Positions 21,260-29,069 of a stretch of 34,794 bases of DNA are shown here, piece after piece. The position numbers were made by a program, and so were the translations under genes. The notes below the pieces were generated by a model that saw nothing but the letters and a program-made list of their open reading frames with translations, made no database searches and was not told where the DNA came from. The stretch is taken from positions 1 to 34,794 of the forward strand of contig DWXO01000026.1 in assembly GCA_019119165.1 (NCBI GenBank), given 5' to 3'. The DNA is from Candidatus Flavonifractor intestinigallinarum (GTDB lineage: Bacteria > Bacillota > Clostridia > Oscillospirales > Oscillospiraceae). Each line of letters opens with the position of its first letter. Within the stretch, counting starts at the first letter, position 1.

Positions 21260-23545
21260 ATGTATGTAGGAAAGAAAGCCACCCGTGTGGACGCCTATGA
21301 CAAGGTCATCGGGCGCACCAAATATACCGACGATCTCTGTGATAAGGGCGCCTATGTGGCCCAGGTGCTCCACGCCACCATCGCAAACGGCCGGGTGAAG
21401 TCCATCGACACCTCGGCGGCGGAGGCCATTCCCGGCGTGGTCAAGGTCTTTACCTGCTTTGACTTGAAGGAGAAGCACTACTTCCCCACCGCCGGACACC
21501 CCTGGTCCACCGACGAGAGCCACCAGGATGTGGCCGACCGACTGGTACTTACCGACCGGGTCCGCTTCTACGGCGACGACATCGCCGCAGTGGTGGCGGA
21601 GGACGAGGTATCCGCCGCCCAGGCCCTCCGGGCCATCAAAGTGGAGTATGAGGAGTATCCCTTCGTGCTGGACGTGCTGGAGGCCATGAAGGATGGCGCG
21701 CCCCAGCTCCACGAGGCCTACCCCAACAACATTCTCAAGCACACCACCATCCGCAAGGGCAACTATGAGGAGGCCATCAAGGAGCCCGGCCTCATCAAAG
21801 TGGAGGGCTGGTATGAGACTCCCACCGTCCAGCACTGCCACATTGAAAACTTCATCTGCTACGCCGAGATGAACGGCGACCGGATCAAGATCGTCACCTC
21901 TACCCAGATCCCCCACATCGTCCGCCGGGTGGTGGGCCAGGCTCTGGGCATCGAGTGGGGCAAGATCCAGGTTATCAAGCCCTACATCGGCGGCGGCTTC
22001 GGCAACAAGCAGGATGTGCTCTACGAGCCCCTGTGCGCCTGGCTGTGTATGCAGCTGGGCGGCCATCTGGTGAAGCTGGATGTGCCCCGTGAGGACACCT
22101 TCGTTTCCACCCGGGTGCGCCACGCCATCCGCAGCCACATCATCTCCTGGGTGCGGCCCGACGGCACCTATGCCGCCCGCAAGCTGGAGGCCTTCTCCGA
22201 CCAGGGCGCCTACGCCTCCCACGGCCACAGCATCTGCGCCAAGGGCGCGGGCGCCTTCCCCCAGCTCTACCCCTGCGACAATGTGGAGGTGGACGCCTAT
22301 ACCGTCTTTACCAACAAATCCGTGGCCGGCGCCATGCGCGGCTATGGTATCCCTCAGGCCATGTGGGCCGCCGAGTGCCACACCGAGGAGGTCGCCGCCA
22401 AGCTGGGCATGGACCCCATCGCGTTCCGGCGGAAGAACCTGATGCCGGTGGGCTACACCGACCCCTTCTCCAAAAACGAGCTGTATGCCGATACCTTCAA
22501 CCAGTGCATGGACAAGGGCATGGAGGTCACCGACTATCTGCGGAAATATGAGGCCTACCAGAACCAGACCGGCGACATCCGCCGGGGCATCGGCATGGCG
22601 GTGTTCTGGTACAACACCGCTGTGTGGCCCATCTCCCTGGAGACCTCCTCCTGCCGGATGGTCCTCAACCAGGACGGCTCCCTCCAGGTCCAGGTGGGCG
22701 AGACTGAGATCGGCCAGGGCGCGGACACCGCCTTCTCCCAGATGACCGCCGACGTGGTGGGCGTTCCCCTGGACAAGGTCCATGTGGTGTCCTGCCAGGA
22801 TACCGACGTCACCCCCTTCGGCACCGGCGCTTACGCCTCCCGCCAGACCTACACCGCCGGCTTTGCCATCCGGCAGACCGGCTCTCTGCTGAAAGAGCGT
22901 ATCCTCAAGTACGCCCATGAGCTGACCCGGATGCCCCCCTATAACCTGGACATCATCGACGGCAACATCGTCCGCATCACCGACGGCCGGGTGCTGATGA
23001 CCCTGGGCGACCTGGCCACCGAGGCCCTGTACAGCCTGACCCACAGCCAGCACCTCACCGCTGAGAGCACCGCCCAGATCAAGTCCAATGCCTACTCCTT
23101 CGGCTGCACCTTCGCCGAAGTGGAAGTGGATATCCCCATGTGCAAGGTGAAGCTGCTGGATCTGGTCAACGTCCACGACGCCGGCACCATCATCAACCCC
23201 GCCCTGGCGGAGGCCCAGGTCCACGGCGGCATGAGCATGGGCATCGGCTTCGGCCTGTCGGAGAAGCTGCTCTTCGATTCCAAGAGCGGTAAGGCTTTGA
23301 ACAACAATCTGCTGGACTACAAGCTGTCCACCTTTATGGACCACCCCCGGCTGCGGGCCTTCTTCGTGGAGAATCCCGAGCCCACCAGCGCCTTCGGCAC
23401 CAAGGCCCTGGGCGAGCCGCCCACCTGCTCGGTGGCCCCCGCCATCCGCAACGCGGTCTATCAGGCCACCGGCGTCTTTGTCAACGAGGCGCCCGTCAAT
23501 CCCCACATCCTCTTCCGCCGCTTCAAGGAAGAGGGACTGATTTGA
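21260..23545 (+). CDS. xdhA: Xanthine dehydrogenase, molybdenum-binding subunit
   Basis: Large catalytic subunit, 761 residues, of a cytoplasmic molybdenum hydroxylase that oxidises purines or related heterocycles with water. It starts with the aldehyde/xanthine dehydrogenase a/b hammerhead (VGKKATRVDAYDKVIGRTKYTDD). Then come the Moco-binding segments IGGGFGNKQ (243-251), AMRGYGIPQ with R360, GETEIGQGADT, and the catalytic Glu E719 in TKALGEPP. Length matches XdhA of the three-subunit type. The nearest relatives by motif are XdhA and the nicotinate/aldehyde branch, so the substrate is not certain; the purine permease downstream favours xanthine or hypoxanthine. Ribosome site AAGGAGG at 21245-21251. 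It is followed 17 nt later by the FAD subunit. Confidence 0.9.
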   Translation: MYVGKKATRVDAYDKVIGRTKYTDDLCDKGAYVAQVLHATIANGRVKSIDTSAAEAIPGVVKVFTCFDLKEKHYFPTAGHPWSTDESHQDVADRLVLTDRVRFYGDDIAAVVAEDEVSAAQALRAIKVEYEEYPFVLDVLEAMKDGAPQLHEAYPNNILKHTTIRKGNYEEAIKEPGLIKVEGWYETPTVQHCHIENFICYAEMNGDRIKIVTSTQIPHIVRRVVGQALGIEWGKIQVIKPYIGGGFGNKQDVLYEPLCAWLCMQLGGHLVKLDVPREDTFVSTRVRHAIRSHIISWVRPDGTYAARKLEAFSDQGAYASHGHSICAKGAGAFPQLYPCDNVEVDAYTVFTNKSVAGAMRGYGIPQAMWAAECHTEEVAAKLGMDPIAFRRKNLMPVGYTDPFSKNELYADTFNQCMDKGMEVTDYLRKYEAYQNQTGDIRRGIGMAVFWYNTAVWPISLETSSCRMVLNQDGSLQVQVGETEIGQGADTAFSQMTADVVGVPLDKVHVVSCQDTDVTPFGTGAYASRQTYTAGFAIRQTGSLLKERILKYAHELTRMPPYNLDIIDGNIVRITDGRVLMTLGDLATEALYSLTHSQHLTAESTAQIKSNAYSFGCTFAEVEVDIPMCKVKLLDLVNVHDAGTIINPALAEAQVHGGMSMGIGFGLSEKLLFDSKSGKALNNNLLDYKLSTFMDHPRLRAFFVENPEPTSAFGTKALGEPPTCSVAPAIRNAVYQATGVFVNEAPVNPHILFRRFKEEGLI

Positions 23546-23561
23546 AAGGAGGCTCCCGGCC

Positions 23562-24449
23562 ATGTATGATATCAAAGCCCTTTACGAGGCGGAGAGCGTA
23601 AATCACGCCATCCAGCTGCTGCTGGAACATCCCGAGGCCCAGATCATTGCCGGCGGCAGCGACGTGCTGGTTCAGATCCGGGAGGGCAAGCGGGCCGGCA
23701 AGGAGCTGGTCAGCATCTACGGACTGGACGAACTGCGGGGCGTGTCCTTCGAGGAGGACGGCGCCATCCGCATCGGCTCCCTCACCAGCTTCTCCCACAT
23801 CACTAAGGACCCCATCATCCAGGCCCACATCAACGTACTGGGTCAGGCGGTGGACCAGGTGGGCGGCCCTCAGATCCGCAACATCGGCACCATCGGCGGC
23901 AACACCTGCAACGGCGTCACCTCCGCCGATTCGGCCTCCACCCTGTTCGCCTGGGACGCCATCATCGAGATCACCGGACCGGAGGGGGTGCGCCGCATTC
24001 CCATCCAGGACTTCTACATCAAGGCCGGCCAGGTGGACCTGCGCCCCGGCGAACTCCAGACCGCCATTGTGATCCCCAAGGCCGCCTATGAGGGCTATGA
24101 GGGCCACTACATCAAGTACGCCATGCGCAACGCCATGGACATTGCCACCACCGGCTGCTCGGTGAATGTGAAGCTGTCGGCGGACAAGAGCACCATGGAG
24201 GACGTCCGCATCGCCTACGGCGTGGCGGGACCGGTGCCCATGCGGGCTGTCACCGCCGAAGCCCGGGCCAAGGGCAAGCCCACCACCAAGGCGGAAATCA
24301 AAGCCTTTGCCCAGGCCGTGCTGGAGGATATCAATCCCCGGGACAGCTGGCGGGCCGCCAAGGACTTCCGTCAGCATATCGCCGTGGCCCTGGCCGAGCG
24401 GGCCCTGACCGAATCCATTCGTCTGGCAGGAGGTGTGATCCATGAGTAA
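23562..24449 (+). CDS. xdhB: Xanthine dehydrogenase, FAD-binding subunit
   Basis: Middle electron-transfer subunit, 295 residues. FAD is bound by the PCMH-type motifs IIAGGSDVLVQIREG (about 29-43) and the conserved RNIGTIGGNTCNG (about 106-118). The C-terminal CO_deh_flav_C domain covers about 180-285. It passes electrons from the Fe-S subunit to NAD+ or another acceptor. The ATG follows AAAGGAGG. It overlaps the Fe-S subunit gene by 8 nt, indicating translational coupling and a fixed 1:1:1 complex. Confidence 0.9.
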   Translation: MYDIKALYEAESVNHAIQLLLEHPEAQIIAGGSDVLVQIREGKRAGKELVSIYGLDELRGVSFEEDGAIRIGSLTSFSHITKDPIIQAHINVLGQAVDQVGGPQIRNIGTIGGNTCNGVTSADSASTLFAWDAIIEITGPEGVRRIPIQDFYIKAGQVDLRPGELQTAIVIPKAAYEGYEGHYIKYAMRNAMDIATTGCSVNVKLSADKSTMEDVRIAYGVAGPVPMRAVTAEARAKGKPTTKAEIKAFAQAVLEDINPRDSWRAAKDFRQHIAVALAERALTESIRLAGGVIHE

Positions 24450-24948
24450 TCAGTATAAGCTGGTCCGCTGCACCATCAACGGCAAACAGGTGGAAAAAAT
24501 GATCGACGTGCGGGCCTCCCTCACCGATATGCTGCGGGACGATTACCGGCTCACCAGCGTCAAAAAGGGCTGCGAGGTGGGCGAGTGCGGCGCCTGCAAC
24601 GTGCTGGTCAACGGGGAGTGCTTCAACTCCTGCATCTACCTGGCGGTGTGGGCCGACGGCAAGGAGATCCTCACCCTGGAGGGGCTGGCCGGCCCCAACG
24701 GCGAGATCTCCGACATCCAGCAGGCCTTCATCGACGAAGCCGCCGTTCAGTGCGGCTTCTGCACCCCCGGTTTCATCATGAGCGCCGCCGAGATCCTGGA
24801 GTCGGGCAGGGAGTACTCCGACGACGAGATCCGCAAGCTCATGTCGGGCCACCTGTGCCGGTGTACCGGATATGAGAACATCTTCCGGGCGGTGAAAAAG
24901 ACCATGCTCCGCCGCCTGGGCAAAAACGCCGAGGCCGACGCCGTGTAA
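24442..24948 (+). CDS. xdhC: Xanthine dehydrogenase, [2Fe-2S] subunit
   Basis: Small iron-sulfur subunit, 168 residues. It carries two [2Fe-2S] clusters: a plant-ferredoxin-type set in CEVGECGACNVLVNGECFNSC (C at about 49, 54, 57 and 69) and a C-terminal set in CGFCTPGF and GHLCRCTGY. These relay electrons from the Mo site to FAD. The ATG lies inside the end of the preceding gene. The three genes together make a complete heterotrimer, the arrangement seen in E. coli XdhABC. Maturation genes (XdhC-type chaperone, Moco synthesis) are not in this window. Confidence 0.92.
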   Translation: MSNQYKLVRCTINGKQVEKMIDVRASLTDMLRDDYRLTSVKKGCEVGECGACNVLVNGECFNSCIYLAVWADGKEILTLEGLAGPNGEISDIQQAFIDEAAVQCGFCTPGFIMSAAEILESGREYSDDEIRKLMSGHLCRCTGYENIFRAVKKTMLRRLGKNAEADAV

Positions 24949-24989
24949 CCCTTCCCCACAGTTCGGTAACCAGTGATTTCTTTGTCAAT

Positions 24990-25055
24990 CCCCTTCGGTC
25001 CTGTCGATTGAAATAATGTGTATTCGCTTTCGGCTCCAGACCGAAGGGGGTTTTT
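24990..25055 (+). terminator. Terminator-like stem with a long loop after the xdh genes
   Basis: CCCCTTCGGTC (24990-25000) pairs exactly with GACCGAAGGGG (25039-25049), followed by GTTTTT. The loop is 38 nt, longer than usual. It is 70 bp upstream of the purine permease, so it could act as an attenuator as well as the end of the xdh transcript. No known purine-riboswitch core was seen between 24949 and 25124. Confidence 0.7.
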
Positions 25056-25124
25056 ACACCCTTTTGTGCAAAAAAATATCTATTTGAAATAATTATTTTT
25101 TATTTTGCAAGTGAGGTGTCAATG

Positions 25125-26537
25125 ATGGAAAACAAGGAAGCGCAAATCAAAACAGTCAGCCAAGACAACATCTACCAACTCAACGGAAGAGTGCCCCTGT
25201 CCAAGGCCATCCCCTTTGGACTGCAGCACGTCCTGGCCATGTTTGTGGCCAATCTGGCCCCCGTACTGATTGTGTGCAGCGCCGCTGTGGTGCGTGGGAC
25301 GGATACCCATCTTACCCCCGCCGAAATCACCCAGCTCCTCCAGTGTGCCATGTTTGCCGCCGGTATCGGCACCTGTATGCAGCTGTACCCCCTCTGGAAG
25401 ATCGGCTCCAAGCTGCCCATCGTCATGGGCGTCAGCTTTACCTTCCTGGGCAGCCTGCTGATGATCTGTACCAACCCGGCGCTGGGCTATGAGGGCATGG
25501 TGGGAGCCGTCATCTTAGGCGGTATCTTTGAGGGCCTGGTGGGTTTAAGTGCAAAATACTGGAAGCGTTTCCTTACCCCCGTGGTTTCCTCCTGTGTGGT
25601 CATCGCCATCGGCCTGTCCCTTCTGTCGGTGGGCATGGATTCCTGGGGCGGCGGCAGCGGCGTGGCCGACTTCGGCGCTTGGTATCACCTGGCCATCGGC
25701 GCCTTTACCCTGGTGGTGTGTCTGGTATCCCGCTACTGCCTGAAGGGCGTCTACAAAAACCTGAACATCCTGGTGGGTCTGGTGGTGGGCTATCTGGCCT
25801 CCGCCATCCTGACTGTGGCCGGAGTGGCCCCTATGGTGGACTTCTCCGGCATCCAGAAAACCATCAGCGAGGTGGGCTTCTTCAGCCTGCCCAAGCTGGT
25901 GTTCTTCACCAGCCATACCCCTGTTTTTGACATCGGCGCTTTCTTTACCATCGCCATCGTGTTCCTGGTCTCCGCTGCCGAGACCACCGGCGCCACCGCC
26001 GCTGTCGCTCAGGGCGCGCTGGGCCGTGAGCTGAAAATCGAGGAGCTCCAGGGCTCTCTGGCGGTGGACGGCTTCTCCAGCTCCATCTCCGGCTGCTTCG
26101 GCTGCCTGCCCCTCACCTCCTTTAGCCAAAATGTGGGTCTGGTGACCATGACCGGCGTGATCAACCGCTTTACCATCCTGATGGGCGCCCTCATTCTGAT
26201 TCTGGCCTCCCTCTTCCCCCCGCTGGGCGCCTTCTTCAACTCCCTGCCCCAGTCGGTGCTGGGCGGCTGCACCGTCATGATGTTCGGCTCCATCATGTAT
26301 GAGGGCATCAAGATGCTCAAGGAGTGCGTGTTCAACGACCGCACCATGATCATTGTCTCCCTCTCCTTCTGCATCGGCATCGGCCTGACCCAGACCTCCG
26401 GCAACTTCTTTGCCGCCTTCCCCTCCGCCGTGGGCGACATCTTCAACGGCAACGCCGTGGCCGGCGTGTTCGTGGTCTCCCTGCTGCTCAGCCTGATCCT
26501 GCCGAAAGACAAGGCGGAAAAAGCCGCGAAGGATTGA
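25125..26537 (+). CDS. NCS2-family nucleobase permease (xanthine/uracil type)
   Basis: Inner-membrane importer of about 470 residues with around 14 hydrophobic segments. NCS2 hallmarks are FGLQHVLAMFVANLAPVLIV at the first helix, the core VSAAETTGATAAVAQGALGR with the substrate-binding Glu, and LTSFSQNVGLVTMTGVINRF, the signature of the xanthine/uracil permease family. Purines are the likely cargo because of the adjacent xanthine dehydrogenase genes, but uracil cannot be excluded. ATG 25125 is preferred for its spacing from GAGGTG (25113-25118); ATG 25122 and GTG 25116 are alternatives. No clear promoter was found in the AT-rich leader 25056-25124. Confidence 0.9.
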   Translation: MENKEAQIKTVSQDNIYQLNGRVPLSKAIPFGLQHVLAMFVANLAPVLIVCSAAVVRGTDTHLTPAEITQLLQCAMFAAGIGTCMQLYPLWKIGSKLPIVMGVSFTFLGSLLMICTNPALGYEGMVGAVILGGIFEGLVGLSAKYWKRFLTPVVSSCVVIAIGLSLLSVGMDSWGGGSGVADFGAWYHLAIGAFTLVVCLVSRYCLKGVYKNLNILVGLVVGYLASAILTVAGVAPMVDFSGIQKTISEVGFFSLPKLVFFTSHTPVFDIGAFFTIAIVFLVSAAETTGATAAVAQGALGRELKIEELQGSLAVDGFSSSISGCFGCLPLTSFSQNVGLVTMTGVINRFTILMGALILILASLFPPLGAFFNSLPQSVLGGCTVMMFGSIMYEGIKMLKECVFNDRTMIIVSLSFCIGIGLTQTSGNFFAAFPSAVGDIFNGNAVAGVFVVSLLLSLILPKDKAEKAAKD

Positions 26538-26553
26538 TCTTCGCCTCCATAAC

Positions 26554-26589
26554 AGACGGGGACCGCACGCAAACGTGCGGTCCCCGTCT
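26554..26589. terminator. Perfect 16-bp hairpin after the permease, no U-run
   Basis: AGACGGGGACCGCACG (26554-26569) pairs with CGTGCGGTCCCCGTCT (26574-26589) around CAAA. Neither side carries the T-run of a standard intrinsic terminator, so it may instead be a repetitive-extragenic-type element, a Rho-dependent stop or an mRNA end protector. Confidence 0.6.
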
Positions 26590-26671
26590 CAGCTTGTCAA
26601 AGGGCCCGATAGATCTTGCATTTATCAGGTTTGACTCCATCTTCAAATTTTGATTTTTTCCTCTTTCTCTC

Positions 26672-26700
26672 TTGCATTTCTGGTTGCAGCCTGCTATTAT
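26672..26700 (+). promoter_or_regulatory. Promoter of the glycerol-3-phosphate operon
   Basis: TTGCAT (26672-26677), a 17-bp spacer and TATTAT (26695-26700). Transcription should begin near 26707, so the downstream terminator at 26734-26768 lies inside the glpP leader. Confidence 0.72.
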
Positions 26701-26733
26701 GAAACTGTCCTCTGTGCAGAAGAGTGATAGAGT

Positions 26734-26768
26734 GCGCAAGGCAGCCGGCGGTTGCTTTGCGCCTTTTT
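26734..26768 (+). terminator. Leader terminator ahead of glpP
   Basis: GCGCAAGGCAGCC (26734-26746), loop GGC, GGTTGCTTTGCGC (26750-26762): a 13-bp stem with two G-U pairs followed by CTTTTT. It sits between the promoter and the glpP start. GlpP proteins act by antitermination at such leaders when bound to glycerol-3-phosphate, so this is a likely site of autoregulation. Confidence 0.72.
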
Positions 26769-26809
26769 ATGTCCTCCCAACCTGCGGGAGCCGAAGCGAG
26801 GCGATGACC

Positions 26810-27379
26810 ATGAATTGCACAAGCTTGCTGGAGCTGCTGGCCGACGGGCCGGTAATCGCCGCCGTTAAGGACGATGCCGGACTGGAGGCCGCGCTGGAGA
26901 GCGATGTGTCCGTGCTCTTTCTGCTCTATGGCGACATCCTGACCATCGGCGAAAAGGTGGCCCGCATCCACTGCGCGGACAAAAAGGCCTTTGTCCACCT
27001 GGACCTCATCGACGGGCTGTCCGCCCGGGAGATCTCCGCCGACTTTATCGCCCGGCACACCGCCGCCGACGGCGTGATCTCCACCAAGGTCGCCCTCACC
27101 AAACGAGCCCGGGAGCTGGGCCTGGTGGCCATCCAGCGGGTCTTTCTGCTGGACTCCATGGCCCTGAAAAATGTGGAGCGCCACTTCTCTCAGGAGTCCG
27201 CCGACCTGGTGGAGGTACTGCCCGGCTTGATGCCCAAGATCATCCGTCAGCTGTGCCAGACCACCGGAAAGCCCATCATTGCCGGCGGCCTGATCTCCGA
27301 CAAGGAGGACGTGACCGGCGCCCTGGGCGCCGGAGCGGTGGCGGTTTCCTCTACCAACCCCGCCGTCTGGGCTATGTAA
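26810..27379 (+). CDS. glpP: Glycerol-3-phosphate-responsive antiterminator
   Basis: An RNA-binding regulator of 189 residues, the usual GlpP length. It carries the typical run of a (beta/alpha)-barrel-like protein: VIAAVKDDAGLEAALESD, LFLLYGDILTI, KKAFVHLDLIDGLS, ADGVISTKVALTKRARELGL, AIQRVFLLDSMALKNV, VEVLPGLMPKII, PIIAGGLISDKEDV and a final GAGAVAVSSTNPAVW. Bound to glycerol-3-phosphate it prevents termination in glp leaders, allowing expression of glycerol-use genes. The ATG at 26810 (or 26804) follows AGCGAGG. It is the first gene of a run that continues with flavoprotein dehydrogenase subunits and glycerol kinase. Confidence 0.9.
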   Translation: MNCTSLLELLADGPVIAAVKDDAGLEAALESDVSVLFLLYGDILTIGEKVARIHCADKKAFVHLDLIDGLSAREISADFIARHTAADGVISTKVALTKRARELGLVAIQRVFLLDSMALKNVERHFSQESADLVEVLPGLMPKIIRQLCQTTGKPIIAGGLISDKEDVTGALGAGAVAVSSTNPAVWAM

Positions 27380-27412
27380 AATCAGATACCGTTGTTTCCG
27401 GAGTATGAGAGT

Positions 27413-27457
27413 GAAACAAAGCGGCCCCGCCAGGGCGGTTTTGTTTTGCTCTTTTTT
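27413..27457 (+). terminator. Terminator-like stem after glpP
   Basis: AAACAAA (27413-27419) can pair with TTTGTTT near 27440, closing a stem that contains CCGC/GCGG and an unpaired GCGGCC. It is followed by GCTCTTTTTT. Probably a regulated terminator between glpP and the downstream genes; structure drawn by eye. Confidence 0.45.
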
Positions 27458-27550
27458 GCTATGCAAAAGCATAGCAAAATTGGCCATGTGCCGCTTTCAG
27501 CGGCACGGCCATGAAATCAAAGCGCATGGGCCGGGACGGCCCATATGCGC
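27454..27550. repeat. Three consecutive hairpins upstream of the glpA-like gene
   Basis: TTTTGCTATGC (27454-27464) is an exact inverted match to GCATAGCAAAA (27469-27479) around AAAA. Next is TGGCC-AT-GTGCCGCT (27481-27495) with AGCGGCAC-GGCCA (27499-27511). Then GCGCATGGGCC (27522-27532) with GGCCC-AT-ATGCGC (27538-27550). Such density of stems without coding potential suggests either a regulatory leader (a GlpP target) or an inserted small repeat element. Confidence 0.65.
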
Positions 27551-27552
27551 AT

Positions 27553-27613
27553 AAACTTCATGCGCCACAAGCCTTTGCCCGTTTTCGTGGTGCGCTCTTG
27601 GCGCATGAAGTTT
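27553..27613. repeat. Perfect 14-bp inverted repeat just before the glpA-like ribosome site
   Basis: AAACTTCATGCGCC (27553-27566) and GGCGCATGAAGTTT (27600-27613) are exact inverted copies, 33 nt apart. The loop contains GTGGTGCGC, able to pair alternatively with the left arm GCGCCAC. The GCGCAT/ATGCGC word occurs four times between 27522 and 27606. The AGGAGG ribosome site starts 7 nt after the right arm. Confidence 0.7.
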
Positions 27614-27632
27614 CATACCAGGAGGTTTTATC

Positions 27633-29069
27633 ATGTATGACGTTCTCATTATTGGCTGCGGCATTACCGGCGCGGCGGCCGCCTTCCAACTCTCCCGCTA
27701 CCGGCTGAATGTGGCTGTTCTGGAGCGGGAAAACGACGTGGCCGACGGCACCACCAAGGCAAACTCTGCCATTCTCCACGCCGGGTACGACCCAGAGCCG
27801 GGCACCCTCATGGCCAGGCTCAACGTGCGGGGCGCCGCCCTGGCCAAGGAGCTGTGCGCCAAACTGGATGTGCCCTACCGGCAGTGCGGCTCCTTTGTGC
27901 TGGCCTTCTCCCCCGAGGAAGAGGCCACCCTCCGCACCCTCCACCAGCGCGGCCTGGACAACGGCGTGCCCGGGCTGGAGCTGCTCACCGGGGAGCAGGC
28001 CAGGGCCATGGACCCTAACCTGTCCTCCCAGGTCACCGCCGCTCTCTGGGCTCCCACCGCCGCCATCTGCTCCCCCTGGGAATACTGTCTGGCCCTGGCG
28101 GAGACAGCGGTACGCAACGGCGCCGACCTCCGGCTGGACACCGCCGTCACCGGACTGGAGCGGCAGACGGAGGGCTGGCTGGTCCGCACCAACCGGGGCG
28201 ACTTCCGCAGCCGGTATGTGATCAACGCCGCCGGTGTGTCCGCCCAGGCCGTCCACGAGCTGGCGGCCCCCGCCAGCTTTACCATCCACCCCTCCCGGGG
28301 CCAGTATTTCCTGCTGGACAAGAGCGAGGGGGACCGGGTGGGCCATGTGATCTTCCAGTGCCCCGGCCCCAGCGGCAAGGGCGTGCTGGTGGCCCCCACC
28401 GTCCACGGCAACCTGATCGTGGGTCCCAACGCCGACCCGGTGCCTGACGACGATGTGGGTACTACTTCCGACGGACTGGCCTATGTGCGGAGCACCGCCC
28501 TCAAGTCGGTGCCATCGGTCAACTTCCGGGAGTCCATCCGCAACTTTGCCGGGGTGCGTGCCTCCACCGACCGGGGTGATTTCATCATTGAATGGGGAGC
28601 CCCCGGCTTCCTGGACCTGGCGGGCATCTGCTCTCCCGGCCTTACCGCCGCCCCCGCCATCGCGGAATACGCCGTCCAGCTGCTGGAGCGGGACGGGCTG
28701 GCCCTGGAGGAGAAACAAACCTTCTGCTGCCAGCGCCGCCGGGTCCGATTCCACGACCTGTCCCCGGCGGAAAAGGCCCGGCTGGTGGAACATGACCCGT
28801 CCTATGGCCGGATCATCTGCCGGTGCGAAACCGTTACCGAGGGAGAGATCCTGGACGCCCTCCGCAGTCCCATTCCGCCCCGCTCGGTGGACGGAGTAAA
28901 GCGCCGGGTGGGAGCCGGTATGGGCCGGTGCCAAGGGGGCTTCTGCGGTCCCCGGGTGGTGGAGATCCTGGCCCGGGAGCAGCACATAAGTCCCGGTGCC
29001 ATTGTGCAGGACAAGGCAGGCAGCTGGCTGCTGGCAGGCCAGACGAAGGGAGGCTGTGACCATGTATGA
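27633..29069 (+). CDS. glpA: FAD-dependent glycerol-3-phosphate dehydrogenase, GlpA-like, with [2Fe-2S] BFD domain
   Basis: Oxidises glycerol-3-phosphate to dihydroxyacetone phosphate at the membrane or in the cytosol; 478 residues. It has an N-terminal FAD Rossmann motif (DVLIIGCGITGAAAAFQLSR), the DAO-family segments TKANSAILHAGYD, GSFVLAF, and RSRYVINAAGVSAQAV. The C-terminal BFD-like iron-sulfur region has C-R-C (RIICRCETVTEGEI) and GRCQGGFCGP. The fold and neighbours match the GlpA/GlpO group of anaerobic systems, shorter than E. coli GlpA (542). The ATG at 27633 follows AGGAGG. It overlaps the next gene by 8 nt. Alternative: a general sarcosine/2-hydroxyacid oxidase-type flavoprotein; the glp neighbours argue against this. 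Confidence 0.85.
   Translation: MYDVLIIGCGITGAAAAFQLSRYRLNVAVLERENDVADGTTKANSAILHAGYDPEPGTLMARLNVRGAALAKELCAKLDVPYRQCGSFVLAFSPEEEATLRTLHQRGLDNGVPGLELLTGEQARAMDPNLSSQVTAALWAPTAAICSPWEYCLALAETAVRNGADLRLDTAVTGLERQTEGWLVRTNRGDFRSRYVINAAGVSAQAVHELAAPASFTIHPSRGQYFLLDKSEGDRVGHVIFQCPGPSGKGVLVAPTVHGNLIVGPNADPVPDDDVGTTSDGLAYVRSTALKSVPSVNFRESIRNFAGVRASTDRGDFIIEWGAPGFLDLAGICSPGLTAAPAIAEYAVQLLERDGLALEEKQTFCCQRRRVRFHDLSPAEKARLVEHDPSYGRIICRCETVTEGEILDALRSPIPPRSVDGVKRRVGAGMGRCQGGFCGPRVVEILAREQHISPGAIVQDKAGSWLLAGQTKGGCDHV

Noticed and set aside
20255-23575. A 1106-codon minus-strand frame opposite the Crp/Fnr and xdhA genes
   Set aside because: No ribosome site or recognisable domain, and the plus-strand genes carry clear family motifs throughout.
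24949-25124. Purine riboswitch before the NCS2 permease
   Set aside because: The conserved core of the purine aptamer was not found; only a long-loop terminator stem is present.
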